Shown here piece by piece: positions 1 to 6,191 of a DNA stretch of 16,012 nt (positions within the stretch are counted from its first letter, which is position 1; the number at the start of each line of letters is the position of its first letter). The stretch is from DASSTJ01 sp035707965 (GTDB lineage: Bacteria; Actinomycetota; Actinomycetes; Actinomycetales; Angustibacteraceae), in NCBI GenBank assembly GCA_035707965.1, contig DASSTJ010000211.1:1-16012 (forward strand), given 5' to 3'. A program made the position numbers and the translations under genes. The notes under the pieces are model-generated. The model was given only the letters and a program-made list of their open reading frames with translations. It made no database searches and was not told the DNA's origin.

Positions 1-26
1 CTCGAGGGTCCGGGCACGGCGGTGCG

Positions 27-815
27 TCAGCTGCTGAGCGAGGTGCGACCGCCTGCGGGCTCGGCGGTGCTGGTCTCGTCGCCCGTGGCCGGCTGCGCCT
101 GCGCGCCCTGGTCGAGCACCGCCACGTCGGTGCGCGCCTGCACCACGAACCGGTAGCCGACGTTGCGCACCGTGCCGATGTGCTGCTCCAGCTCCGGCCC
201 GAGCTTGGCGCGCAGCCGTCGCACGTGCACGTCGACGGTGCGGGTGCCGCCGAAGTAGTCGTAGCCCCAGACCTCCTGCAGCAGCTGGGCGCGGGTGAAC
301 ACGCGTCCGGGGTGCTGCGCCAGGTACTTGAGCAGCTCGAACTCCTTGTAGGTGAGGTCGAGCGGCCGACCGCGCACCCGGGCCGAGTAGGCGACCTCGT
401 CGATGACGACGTCACCGGCGCGGATCTCGGACGCCTCGTCGTCGGCGTCGGCGCGCAGCCGCCCGACCGACAGCCGCAGCCGGGCGTCCACCTCGGCCGG
501 TCCGGCGGTCACGAGCACCACGTCGTCCACGCCCCAGTCGGCCGAGACGGCGGCGAGCCCGCCTTCGGTGGTGACGAGCAGCAGCGGCACGGTGAGCCCG
601 GTGGTGCGTAGCAGCCGGCACAGCGAGCGCGCGTGGGCGAGCTCGCGCCGGGCGTCGACCAGCACGGCGTCGGACGTGGGAGCGTCGGCGCCCGTGGCGC
701 CGAGCAGTGCCGACACGTCGGCGGGCAGCACGCGCACCTGGTGGCCGAGCAGCCCGAGTGCGGGGAGCACCTCGGCGCTGGGCGTGAGGTCGTCGGTCAG
801 CAGCAGCAGGCGCAC
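27..815 (-). CDS. glnR: GlnR-type orphan OmpR-family response regulator
   Basis: 262-residue transcription factor. The N-terminal receiver-like domain (about residues 1-115) contains VLVDARRELA around Asp54 and a WGVDDVVL/GPAEVDARLRL segment that I recognise as typical of actinobacterial GlnR. The C-terminal winged helix (about 130-225) has the OmpR signature with LTYKEFELLKYLAQHPGRVF, VDVHVRRLRAKLG and VRNVGYRF. In the family, GlnR is an orphan regulator without a cognate kinase. It controls glutamine synthetase, ammonium/nitrate uptake and other nutrient genes, and its receiver Asp acts structurally rather than as a phosphate acceptor. No histidine kinase is adjacent, which fits. I chose the GTG at 815 because a strong ribosome site, GGAGGAGG, lies 7 nt upstream; a longer ATG start at 875 would add 20 unstructured Gly/Arg-rich residues. 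The C-terminal 35 or so residues are a low-complexity tail. Divergent from the MoaD-like gene. The function is fairly sure; the regulon here is inferred. Confidence 0.88.
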   Translation of the reverse strand: MRLLLLTDDLTPSAEVLPALGLLGHQVRVLPADVSALLGATGADAPTSDAVLVDARRELAHARSLCRLLRTTGLTVPLLLVTTEGGLAAVSADWGVDDVVLVTAGPAEVDARLRLSVGRLRADADDEASEIRAGDVVIDEVAYSARVRGRPLDLTYKEFELLKYLAQHPGRVFTRAQLLQEVWGYDYFGGTRTVDVHVRRLRAKLGPELEQHIGTVRNVGYRFVVQARTDVAVLDQGAQAQPATGDETSTAEPAGGRTSLSS

Positions 816-822
816 CTGTCGA

Positions 823-830
823 CCTCCTCC
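823..830 (-). promoter_or_regulatory. Ribosome binding site deciding the glnR start
   Basis: On the minus strand this reads GGAGGAGG, 7 nt ahead of the GTG at 815. It is the strongest Shine-Dalgarno match near this gene and favours the shorter 262-residue protein over the upstream ATG at 875. Confidence 0.75.
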
Positions 831-879
831 GCCGGACGCTCGCGTCGTGGGTGTGCGCCCCCCAGGATCGCGCATCCCG

Positions 880-910
880 CCGCCAGATGGTGGTCACGCT
901 CACCTGGCGG
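880..910. promoter_or_regulatory. Imperfect palindrome in the glnR/moaD divergent region
   Basis: CCGCCAG (880-886) and CTGGCGG (904-910) are inverted copies separated by 17 bp, and the pairing continues at TG/CA after one mismatch. The element sits between the glnR start and the probable moaD promoter, where an operator would be expected. It does not match a GlnR box that I can recognise, so the binding protein, if any, is unknown. Confidence 0.3.
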
Positions 911-937
911 GAGTGCTGAGGCACCGCCGCGCTCAGG

Positions 938-943
938 CAGAAT
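938..943 (+). promoter_or_regulatory. Possible -10 element for the MoaD-like gene
   Basis: CAGAAT resembles the -10 hexamers seen before other genes here (CAGAAT, CAGGAT). No start codon follows at the leaderless distance, so transcription from about 951 would give a leader of roughly 50 nt ending in the GGAGAGG ribosome site. The -35 region is not convincing. Confidence 0.3.
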
Positions 944-1002
944 GGACGGCGAGCGCCAGCCACCGTGCGGGCGCGACCGGGGCAGGACGTGGAGAGGCCG
1001 AC

Positions 1003-1242
1003 GTGGCTGAGGTGACCGTGCGGTACTGGGCAGGTGCTCGGGCCGCGGCCGGCTTCGACGAGGAGCAGCTGAGTGCGGCGTCCGTGCACGAGCTGGTGGC
1101 GGGGCTGTCGCGGCGCAGCACCGAGCTCGCCGGGGTGCTCGCGCTGAGCTCGCTGCTGATCGACGGTCAGGTGGTGCGTACCGACGCGCCGCTCTCGGAC
1201 GGCCAGACCCTCGAGGTGCTCCCGCCGTTCGCCGGCGGCTGA
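1003..1242 (+). CDS. MoaD/ThiS-family sulfur-carrier-like protein
   Basis: 79-residue beta-grasp protein starting VAEVTVRYWAGARAAAG and ending LPPFAGG. The C-terminal Gly-Gly is the hallmark of MoaD/ThiS carriers: it is adenylated by a MoeB/ThiF-like enzyme and then thiocarboxylated, so that sulfur can be delivered to molybdopterin, thiazole or cysteine synthesis. The GTG at 1003 is preceded by GGAGAGG (991-997) and gives the usual 80-residue length; reading frames extending further upstream are not supported. No E1-like enzyme, molybdopterin synthase large subunit or thiazole synthase is in the window, so the pathway cannot be assigned. A small MoaD/ThiS-like gene next to glnR is, as I recall, common in actinobacteria (Rv0817c-Rv0818 neighbourhood). 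Confidence 0.82.
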   Translation: MAEVTVRYWAGARAAAGFDEEQLSAASVHELVAGLSRRSTELAGVLALSSLLIDGQVVRTDAPLSDGQTLEVLPPFAGG

Positions 1243-1256
1243 CCCGCGCGCCCCCT

Positions 1257-1326
1257 GACGGAACTTAGTTGACCTTGTGTACGCCAAGAGAGGTCTTGCC
1301 GTACACAAGGTCAACCAAGTTCCGTC
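1257..1326. repeat. Long near-perfect hairpin (70 bp, AT-rich)
   Basis: Arms 1257-1283 and 1300-1326 pair over 27 positions with one mismatch (A1267/C1316). After a C/C mismatch (1284/1299) a further 5 bp (1285-1289 with 1294-1298) close on a GAGG loop. The total is about 31 paired positions out of 33. The arm sequence (for example TTGACCTTGTGTACG) is markedly AT-richer than the surrounding genes. It begins 14 bp after the moaD-like stop and ends 51 bp before the next gene. It has no downstream U-tract. On the minus strand the outer mismatch becomes a G-U wobble, so that strand's RNA would fold slightly better. It could be a terminator, an attenuator or a MITE/REP-like element. Confidence 0.9.
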
Positions 1327-1364
1327 GCGGCCGGTGAGCGGGGAGGGTGCGTCGGCTCACCTGG

Positions 1365-1377
1365 CAGGATGCTGGCC
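1365..1377 (+). promoter_or_regulatory. Putative leaderless promoter of the membrane protein gene
   Basis: CAGGAT (1365-1370) lies 7 nt before GTG 1378, the spacing expected when transcription starts at the first base of the start codon. The in-frame ATG at 1369 overlaps this hexamer and is therefore the less likely start. Confidence 0.45.
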
Positions 1378-2328
1378 GTGAGCGACCAGCCCGACCCGCA
1401 GCGCGAGGCCGGCTCAGCCGACCCTGGCGAGGGCGGCTGGCTGCGGTCGGCGCTGTCCGGCGAGAACCTGCGACGGCGTCGCGAGGCCGAGCAGCACCCG
1501 AGCCCCGCGCCGGAGGGGCCCGTCGCCACCACCGCCCCCGACCACGCGCTCTCGCCGCTGGGCGCCCCGCCGATGCCGGCCACACCCACGGGAGAGGTGC
1601 GCTGGTGGACGGCGGGGGCGACGCTCGCCGCCGGGGTGCTGCTCGTGGTCACCGCCTACGCGGGGCCGTGGCCGCTCGCGGCGGCCGGGTTGCTCGTCGT
1701 GGCCGTCATGGCCTGGGGCTGGCCCACGCTGGTGGACCTGCCGAGCCCGCGCGGGTCGCTGGCGACGGTCGCGGTCGGTGGGGCCGCCTGCGTGCTCTCG
1801 GTGGCGCTCTCTCACGAGGAACCGCTGCTGCAGTGGCTCGCGCTCGCGCTTGCGGGCGCGGTGGTGCTGGAGTTCGTGCACCAGCTCGCGCGGCGCGACG
1901 GCCGGCCACGCCTGGTCGAGTGCGTGACCGGCACCCTGGCCGGGGTCGTCGTCCTGGCGTCGATGAGCGCCTGGGTGGCGCTGCCCCGCACCGAGGTGGG
2001 GGCGGACGGCGTGCTGCTGGCGGTCGCACCGGTCGCGATCGGGGTGGCGATGCAGGCGCTGCCGCTGCCCGGTCGCGTGGCGAGCGTGTCGGGGGTGGTC
2101 GCGTCGGTCCTGCTCGCGGGGCTCGTCGCGGGTCTCGTGCCGGAGCCCACGGTGGTGACGGGGCTCGCGACGGGGCTCGTCGCGGGCGCGGTCGCGCTGA
2201 TGCTCCACCGGCTGCTGTCGGTCCTGCCGCCCGCGGGGTCGGCGCCGGCCTGGTTGGCGCTCGCACTGGCGCCGCTGGCGTCGTCCGGCATGGTCACCTA
2301 CGTGGCCCTTCGGCTGATGGTGGGCTGA
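1378..2328 (+). CDS. Actinobacterial integral membrane protein of unknown function
   Basis: 316 residues. The first 70 or so are hydrophilic and rich in Pro, Glu and Arg (probably cytoplasmic). About nine hydrophobic segments follow, near residues 76-94, 97-114, 125-143, 148-166, 180-200, 208-228, 233-252, 257-278 and 290-312. I see no catalytic or transporter motif that I recognise. The start is either GTG 1378 (favoured, because of the leaderless-type -10 hexamer) or ATG 1369. The stop is followed after one base by the ATG of the tyrosine phosphatase, so the two are almost certainly co-transcribed and probably translationally coupled. That suggests a link to cell-envelope or polysaccharide control. 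No function is claimed. Confidence 0.72.
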   Translation: MSDQPDPQREAGSADPGEGGWLRSALSGENLRRRREAEQHPSPAPEGPVATTAPDHALSPLGAPPMPATPTGEVRWWTAGATLAAGVLLVVTAYAGPWPLAAAGLLVVAVMAWGWPTLVDLPSPRGSLATVAVGGAACVLSVALSHEEPLLQWLALALAGAVVLEFVHQLARRDGRPRLVECVTGTLAGVVVLASMSAWVALPRTEVGADGVLLAVAPVAIGVAMQALPLPGRVASVSGVVASVLLAGLVAGLVPEPTVVTGLATGLVAGAVALMLHRLLSVLPPAGSAPAWLALALAPLASSGMVTYVALRLMVG

Positions 2329-2329
2329 G

Positions 2330-2908
2330 ATGAGTGCGCCAGGGCGGGTGCTCGTGGTCTGCACGGGCAACGTGTGCCGGTCGCCGCTGGCCGAGCGGCT
2401 GCTGCGCGTGCGCCTGAGCGAGCGGCTCGGCGAGAGGGCCGGTCGGGTCGAGGTCGACTCGGCGGGGGTCCGGGCCCTCGCGGGTCACGGCATGACGGCC
2501 GAGGCTGCCGCGGAGCTGCGAGGCCTGGGCGGGGACGGCGGGGACTTCGTGTCGAGGCAGCTGACGACGCAGCTGCTGGACCAGGCTGATCTCGTGCTCG
2601 CCGCGACGAGGCAGCACCGGTCGGAGGCGGTACGGCTCAGCCCGCGCACGCTGCGGTCCGCGTTCACGCTGCGCGAGCTGCACCGACTGCTCGCGGACGC
2701 CGACCTGCGGGAGCTGCCGTCCGACCCGGCGGACCGGCTGCGCGAGCTGGTCCCGCTGGCCCGTGGCCGGCGCGGGTTCGTGCCCCCGGCCGACGAGGGC
2801 GGGGACGACGTGACGGACCCGTACGGCCGCTCGACGCAGGTGTACGCGGCGACGACGCGTCAGATCGTGCCGGCCGTCGACTTCCTCGTCGACGCGATCG
2901 CCGGCTGA
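2330..2908 (+). CDS. Low-molecular-weight protein-tyrosine phosphatase
   Basis: 192 residues with the P-loop CTGNVCRS at 11-18, where Cys11 is the predicted nucleophile and Arg17 binds phosphate. The general-acid motif DPYGRS lies near the C-terminus, with Asp163 followed by Pro164. Both catalytic elements of the LMW-PTP/arsenate-reductase fold are therefore intact. The family runs to about 150-200 residues, so this is full length. In polysaccharide loci such enzymes (Wzb, CpsB-like) dephosphorylate the tyrosine-rich tail of a BY-kinase, and one is encoded on the opposite strand at 10168-11622. That pairing is an inference. The gene starts 1 nt after the preceding membrane protein stop, with no separate ribosome site, which fits coupled translation. 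Confidence 0.9.
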   Translation: MSAPGRVLVVCTGNVCRSPLAERLLRVRLSERLGERAGRVEVDSAGVRALAGHGMTAEAAAELRGLGGDGGDFVSRQLTTQLLDQADLVLAATRQHRSEAVRLSPRTLRSAFTLRELHRLLADADLRELPSDPADRLRELVPLARGRRGFVPPADEGGDDVTDPYGRSTQVYAATTRQIVPAVDFLVDAIAG

Positions 2909-2942
2909 GCTGCCGCCAGGCGGCCGGGCGTAGGGCCCCCGC

Positions 2943-2955
2943 TACGATCGGGGAC
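2943..2955 (+). promoter_or_regulatory. Putative leaderless promoter with TACGAT -10
   Basis: TACGAT (2943-2948) fits the actinobacterial -10 consensus TANNNT and ends 7 nt before GTG 2956. No Shine-Dalgarno sequence lies in between. This is the best leaderless candidate in the window. A -35 box is not evident. Confidence 0.6.
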
Positions 2956-3063
2956 GTGAGCGCTCTCGAAGGGGTCTACCTGTCCTTGCTGGTCGCGACG
3001 GCGATCATCGTCACGTGGTTCGCGGCCTTCGTGGTCTACCGCCTGTTCCGCGGCCAGCGCTGA
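2956..3063 (+). CDS. Small single-pass membrane protein, 35 residues
   Basis: GTG at 2956 opens a 36-codon frame ending TGA at 3063. The product begins VSALEGVYLSLLVATAIIV. It has a short acidic N-terminus, about 22 continuous hydrophobic residues (8-28, ending FAAFVVY) and a basic C-terminus RLFRGQR, so it should span the membrane once with the C-terminus inside by the positive-inside rule. A canonical -10 hexamer precedes the start at the leaderless distance. The frame ends 10 bp before the nitrobindin-like gene, so the two are probably one transcript. I recognise no family. Its size is below usual annotation cut-offs, so it may well be unannotated. Confidence 0.6.
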   Translation: MSALEGVYLSLLVATAIIVTWFAAFVVYRLFRGQR

Positions 3064-3073
3064 GGTCCGTCGC

Positions 3074-3568
3074 ATGGCCATGCAGCTCGACGCCGACCTG
3101 CCGGCACCCCTGGTGCCGCTCGCGTGGCTCGTCGGGCGCTGGGAGGGCGCCGGCGTCGTGGGCTACCCCACGATGGACTCCGTGAACTTCGGTCAGGAGA
3201 TCGAGTTCCGGCACGACGGCCGGCCCTTCCTGCACTACCGCAGCCAGGCCTGGCTGCTGGACGACGACGGCACGCAGGTGCGGCCGCTGGCGTCCGAGGT
3301 GGGGTACTGGCGCCCCAAGGAGGACCACCTGGAGGTGCTGCTCAGCCACCCGACGGGATTCGTCGAGATCTACCTGGGGCAGGCGCAGGGCCCGCGCATC
3401 GAGCTCGCCACCGACGTCGTCGCGCGCACCGAGACCGCGAAGGAGTACACCGCCGCCAAGCGCATGTACGGGCTGGTCAACGGCGACCTCATGTGGGTGA
3501 TGGACATGGCCGCGGTCGGGCAGCCGATGCAGTCGCACGCCTCCGCGCAGCTGAAGCGCGTCGAGTGA
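3074..3568 (+). CDS. Nitrobindin-like / FABP-family heme-binding beta-barrel protein
   Basis: 164 residues. The N-terminal motif PLAWLVGRWEGAG places GxWxGxG at residues 21-27, and the C-terminal segment carries a conserved His155 in QSHASAQLKR. Both are hallmarks of the DUF1794/THAP4-like nitrobindins such as Rv0813c. In characterised members the barrel holds ferric heme through that His and reacts with nitric oxide or peroxynitrite. The length is standard for the family (about 160). ATG 3074 is preceded by GAGG, with a second ATG two codons later. Codons from start to stop are uninterrupted. It lies 10 bp after the 35-residue membrane protein and 13 bp before the DUF4012 gene. A cytoplasmic location is expected, with no signal peptide. 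Confidence 0.88.
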   Translation: MAMQLDADLPAPLVPLAWLVGRWEGAGVVGYPTMDSVNFGQEIEFRHDGRPFLHYRSQAWLLDDDGTQVRPLASEVGYWRPKEDHLEVLLSHPTGFVEIYLGQAQGPRIELATDVVARTETAKEYTAAKRMYGLVNGDLMWVMDMAAVGQPMQSHASAQLKRVE

Positions 3569-3581
3569 GCCCCGCAGCTTC

Positions 3582-5429
3582 GTGACCTGGGACGACGAAC
3601 GGCCGGGAGGCAGCGGTGTGCCCGGTGGGGACGGCGACCGCCCGGCGGCGCTGACGACCCGGCGTGCCGGTCGGGTTCGTCGCCGCCGTCGCCGGAGCTT
3701 CCGCTGGGTGGTGCTCGCCCTGGTGGGGGTCGTCGTCGTGCTCACGGCGTGGCTCGGCGCTCGCGGCTGGCTGGCGAAGCGTCACCTGGAGAACGCTGCG
3801 GTCCTGGTGCCGCGCCTGGAGCAGCAGGCCGAGAAGGGCCAGCCCGACCGCGCCGCCCTCGCTTCGCTGCAGGACGAGACGGAGTCCGCCCGCCGGCTCA
3901 CCAGCGACCCGGTGTGGCGCGTCGCCTCGCACCTGCCGTGGGTGGGGGACGACCTGTCGGCGGTCGGCGCCGCGGCCCGGGCGGTCGACACGGTCGCCGA
4001 CGACGCCGTCCCTCCGCTGGTGCGCGTCGCCGGCACGCTCGACCCCACGGCGCTGCGACCCAAGGGCGGGCGCTTCGACCTGAAGCCCCTGACCCAGGCG
4101 CAGGCGCCGCTGCGCCAGGCGGACGCCGCGCTCACGCGGGCGCAGGCCATGATCTCGCCGTACCTGGCCGGTGGCCGGGACGCCGGCACCCTGCTCGGAC
4201 CGGTCGACCGCGCCGTGACGAAGCTCGGGCGGCAGATCCAGGACGTGGCCGACAAGACCGCGACGGGCAGCCGCGCCGCTGACCTCCTGCCGGGCATGCT
4301 GGGGGCCGACGGCAAGCGCAGCTACCTCGTGGTCTTCCAGAACCTGGCCGAGGCCAGGTCGCTGGGGGGCATCGGCGGCGCCTTCGCCGTCGTCGAGGCC
4401 GACCACGGTCGCCTCCGGATCGCCCACCAGGGCACAGCGGGCAGCTTTCCCCGCTTCGACCGACCTGTGGTGCAGCTCAGCCCCGCGCAGCAGCGCCTCT
4501 ACCAGCCGCAGACCACCCGCTTCTTCCAGAACGTCACCCAGCCGATCTCCTTCCCCGTCGGCGCCACGATCGCTCGCGAGATGTGGCGCCGCGACGGCGG
4601 GGCGAAGGTGGACGGCGTCCTCGCGACCGATCCCGTGGCGCTGTCGTACGTGCTGCGGGCGAGCGGCCCGGTGACCCTGCCGGGTGGGGTCCGGCTGACC
4701 AGCGACAACGCCGTCCGGCTGCTGCTGCGTGACGTCTACGACCGGTACGAGCAGCCGGCCCAGCAAGACGCGTTCTTCGCGTCCGCCGCGGTGGCGGTGT
4801 TCCAGCGGCTCGTCGGAGGTGCGGGCGACCCAGCCGCCATGCTCGACGCCCTGGCCCAGGCGAGCGGCGAACGCCGGCTGCTGGTGTGGAGCGCGCACGA
4901 GGACGAGGAGAAGCGCCTGCGCGGCACGGTGCTCGACGGCACGCTCCCGTCGTCCGAGACCTCCCACGCCACCCTCGGCGTGTTCTTCAACGACGCCACC
5001 GCGTCGAAGATGAGCTACTACCTGCACGCGAAGGCGCAGCTCACGGGGGGCGCCTGCCGATCGGACGGGATGCGCGACGCCCAGCTGGTCCTGCGGATGA
5101 CCTCGACCGCGCCGCCACGTGGCCTGCCGCGGTACGTCACCGGCACCGTGAAGCCGTACACGGTGAGCACCGTCGTCTACCTGGCCGGCGCTCGCGAGGG
5201 CGGCCTCGTGTCGGTGCACGTGGATGGCAAGGCGCGGCCCGTGAACGCGCAGGAGGTCGACGGCCGCCTGGTGGCAGCGCTTACGGTCGATCTCCGCCCG
5301 GGACAGACCGCTGAGATCAAGGTCGCGTACCTGATCAGGGACGAACCTGGGCAACCGCGACTGAGAATGTCACCGATGGTGAATCCCAGTTCATCGTCCG
5401 TCACGGTTTCGCCCTGCCGCTCACTCTGA
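3582..5429 (+). CDS. DUF4012-domain membrane-anchored protein
   Basis: 615 residues beginning at GTG 3582. A hydrophilic N-terminus ends in an arginine run (about residues 27-38). One transmembrane segment follows (about 42-60), then a large, probably extracytoplasmic region. The segment SLGGIGGAFAVVEADHGRLR and the downstream sequence match what I know of DUF4012 proteins, which occur in actinobacterial exopolysaccharide loci and have no established biochemical function. The length is typical. Only 13 bp separate it from the preceding gene, so it probably ends the operon of small genes before it. A second possible GTG start lies at 3618. The last 25 codons are noticeably less GC-rich than the body of the gene. 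Context (priming transferase, BY-kinase, glycosyltransferase) suggests a cell-surface polymer role; this is inference. Confidence 0.82.
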   Translation: MTWDDERPGGSGVPGGDGDRPAALTTRRAGRVRRRRRRSFRWVVLALVGVVVVLTAWLGARGWLAKRHLENAAVLVPRLEQQAEKGQPDRAALASLQDETESARRLTSDPVWRVASHLPWVGDDLSAVGAAARAVDTVADDAVPPLVRVAGTLDPTALRPKGGRFDLKPLTQAQAPLRQADAALTRAQAMISPYLAGGRDAGTLLGPVDRAVTKLGRQIQDVADKTATGSRAADLLPGMLGADGKRSYLVVFQNLAEARSLGGIGGAFAVVEADHGRLRIAHQGTAGSFPRFDRPVVQLSPAQQRLYQPQTTRFFQNVTQPISFPVGATIAREMWRRDGGAKVDGVLATDPVALSYVLRASGPVTLPGGVRLTSDNAVRLLLRDVYDRYEQPAQQDAFFASAAVAVFQRLVGGAGDPAAMLDALAQASGERRLLVWSAHEDEEKRLRGTVLDGTLPSSETSHATLGVFFNDATASKMSYYLHAKAQLTGGACRSDGMRDAQLVLRMTSTAPPRGLPRYVTGTVKPYTVSTVVYLAGAREGGLVSVHVDGKARPVNAQEVDGRLVAALTVDLRPGQTAEIKVAYLIRDEPGQPRLRMSPMVNPSSSSVTVSPCRSL

Positions 5430-5461
5430 TACGGTCACAAATCGGGTGCCAGGATGATCAG

Positions 5462-5479
5462 GCTCACCTCAAGGTGGGC
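5462..5479. promoter_or_regulatory. Short palindrome upstream of the LPXTG gene
   Basis: GCTCACCT and AGGTGGGC form an 8-bp inverted repeat (one G-U type pair) around a CA centre, 90 bp before the LPXTG gene. The 139-bp gap 5430-5568 is also AT-richer than average. It might be an operator or a weak transcript-end hairpin for the DUF4012 gene. I could not place a convincing -35/-10 pair in this gap. Confidence 0.25.
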
Positions 5480-5568
5480 GGGTGGGCTGCCGATGGGACA
5501 GCGTGCCTCGAACGTCCGTAGAGCACTTGTTGCACGCCCAGCGTCTAGCTTCCCTAGGGGGAAACGAC

Positions 5569-6078
5569 ATGTTCCGCAAGCTCGCCGCGATCATCGCGGT
5601 CGCTGCCGCCGCGCTCTTCGTGGGCGCTGGCAGCGCGTCCGCGTACACACCCACGACGGCGCAGGGCACCACCAGCGCCTCCACCGTGACGGCGGGCGGG
5701 TCCGTCGTCTTCTCGTACTCGGGCGGCGGTTACGCCCCCGGCACCGACATCACGATCGCCGTCAGCTACGGCCAGTCGGGCGGCGTGGTCGGCTCGACGA
5801 CGGCCGACGCCAACGGCAACTTCAGCACCAGGGTCACGCTGAGCCAGGCCGGCACGGCCACGCTCATCGCCTCGGGCGCTGCTCGTGACGGCGGCACGCT
5901 GAACGTCACCGCTCAGGTGCGTGTGCTCGCCGCCGGTGCGGCTGCCGGTGGCTCCGGCCTGCCGCGCACGGGTTCCGAGCTCGGCACCCAGCTGTGGATC
6001 GCCGGTGGCCTGCTCGCCGCCGGTGGCAGCCTGGTGCTGCTGTCGGTCGCGCGTCGTCGTCAGGGCGCTCGCGCCTGA
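5569..6078 (+). CDS. Small LPXTG cell-wall-anchored Ig-like surface protein
   Basis: 169 residues. A signal peptide (positive MFRK, hydrophobic core, AGSASA with cleavage likely after Ala25) precedes a single beta-sandwich/Ig-like domain (about 35-120: GGSVVFSYSGGGYAPGTDI, TADANGNFSTRVTL). This is followed by an Ala/Gly linker and a complete sorting signal: LPRTG at 131-135, a hydrophobic stretch and an RRRQGAR tail. Sortase should therefore link it to peptidoglycan. ATG 5569 is chosen because AGGGGGAAA lies just upstream and the signal peptide begins there; the longer open frame from 5482 has no such support. No sortase gene is in the window. A strong terminator follows at 6095. Such small Ig-like LPXTG proteins are common in actinobacteria; the ligand is unknown. 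Confidence 0.85.
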   Translation: MFRKLAAIIAVAAAALFVGAGSASAYTPTTAQGTTSASTVTAGGSVVFSYSGGGYAPGTDITIAVSYGQSGGVVGSTTADANGNFSTRVTLSQAGTATLIASGAARDGGTLNVTAQVRVLAAGAAAGGSGLPRTGSELGTQLWIAGGLLAAGGSLVLLSVARRRQGARA

Positions 6079-6094
6079 CGCACCAGCTCGTCCA

Positions 6095-6126
6095 GGAGGG
6101 CCGTTCCCGCACGGGAGCGGCCCTCC
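6095..6126 (+). terminator. Hairpin terminator after the LPXTG gene
   Basis: GGAGGGCCG (6095-6103) pairs with CGGCCCTCC (6118-6126). Inner TTCCC/GGGAG pairs extend it to a 14-position stem around a GCAC loop. It lies 16 bp after the stop. There is no U-tract, which is usual for actinobacterial intrinsic terminators. Confidence 0.8.
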
Positions 6127-6179
6127 CGCGTCAGGAGGGGAATGCGCCACGCCCCGGGGGTGCTGACGCGAGCATGAGC

Positions 6180-6191
6180 GATACTCGGGCT
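6180..6191 (+). promoter_or_regulatory. Putative leaderless promoter of the ygfZ-like gene
   Basis: GATACT (6180-6185) lies 6 nt before GTG 6192. If it is the -10 element, transcription begins at the GTG, and the in-frame ATG at 6174 would lie outside the transcript. Confidence 0.4.

Noticed and set aside
799..819. CAGCAGCAGG-CGCACCTG sequence resembling the left half of the 45-bp repeat
   Set aside because: It is the coding start of glnR (Leu codons on the minus strand), has no right arm and no hairpin; a chance match.
412..1314. Minus-strand frame spanning glnR, its promoter and the moaD-like gene
   Set aside because: Arg/Ala-rich out-of-frame translation that runs through the divergent promoter and the hairpin; no family resemblance.
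3489..5354. Long minus-strand open frame opposite the DUF4012 gene
   Set aside because: Its translation is low-complexity Arg/His/Gln-rich sequence with no domain; the plus strand carries the DUF4012 signature and proper codon bias.
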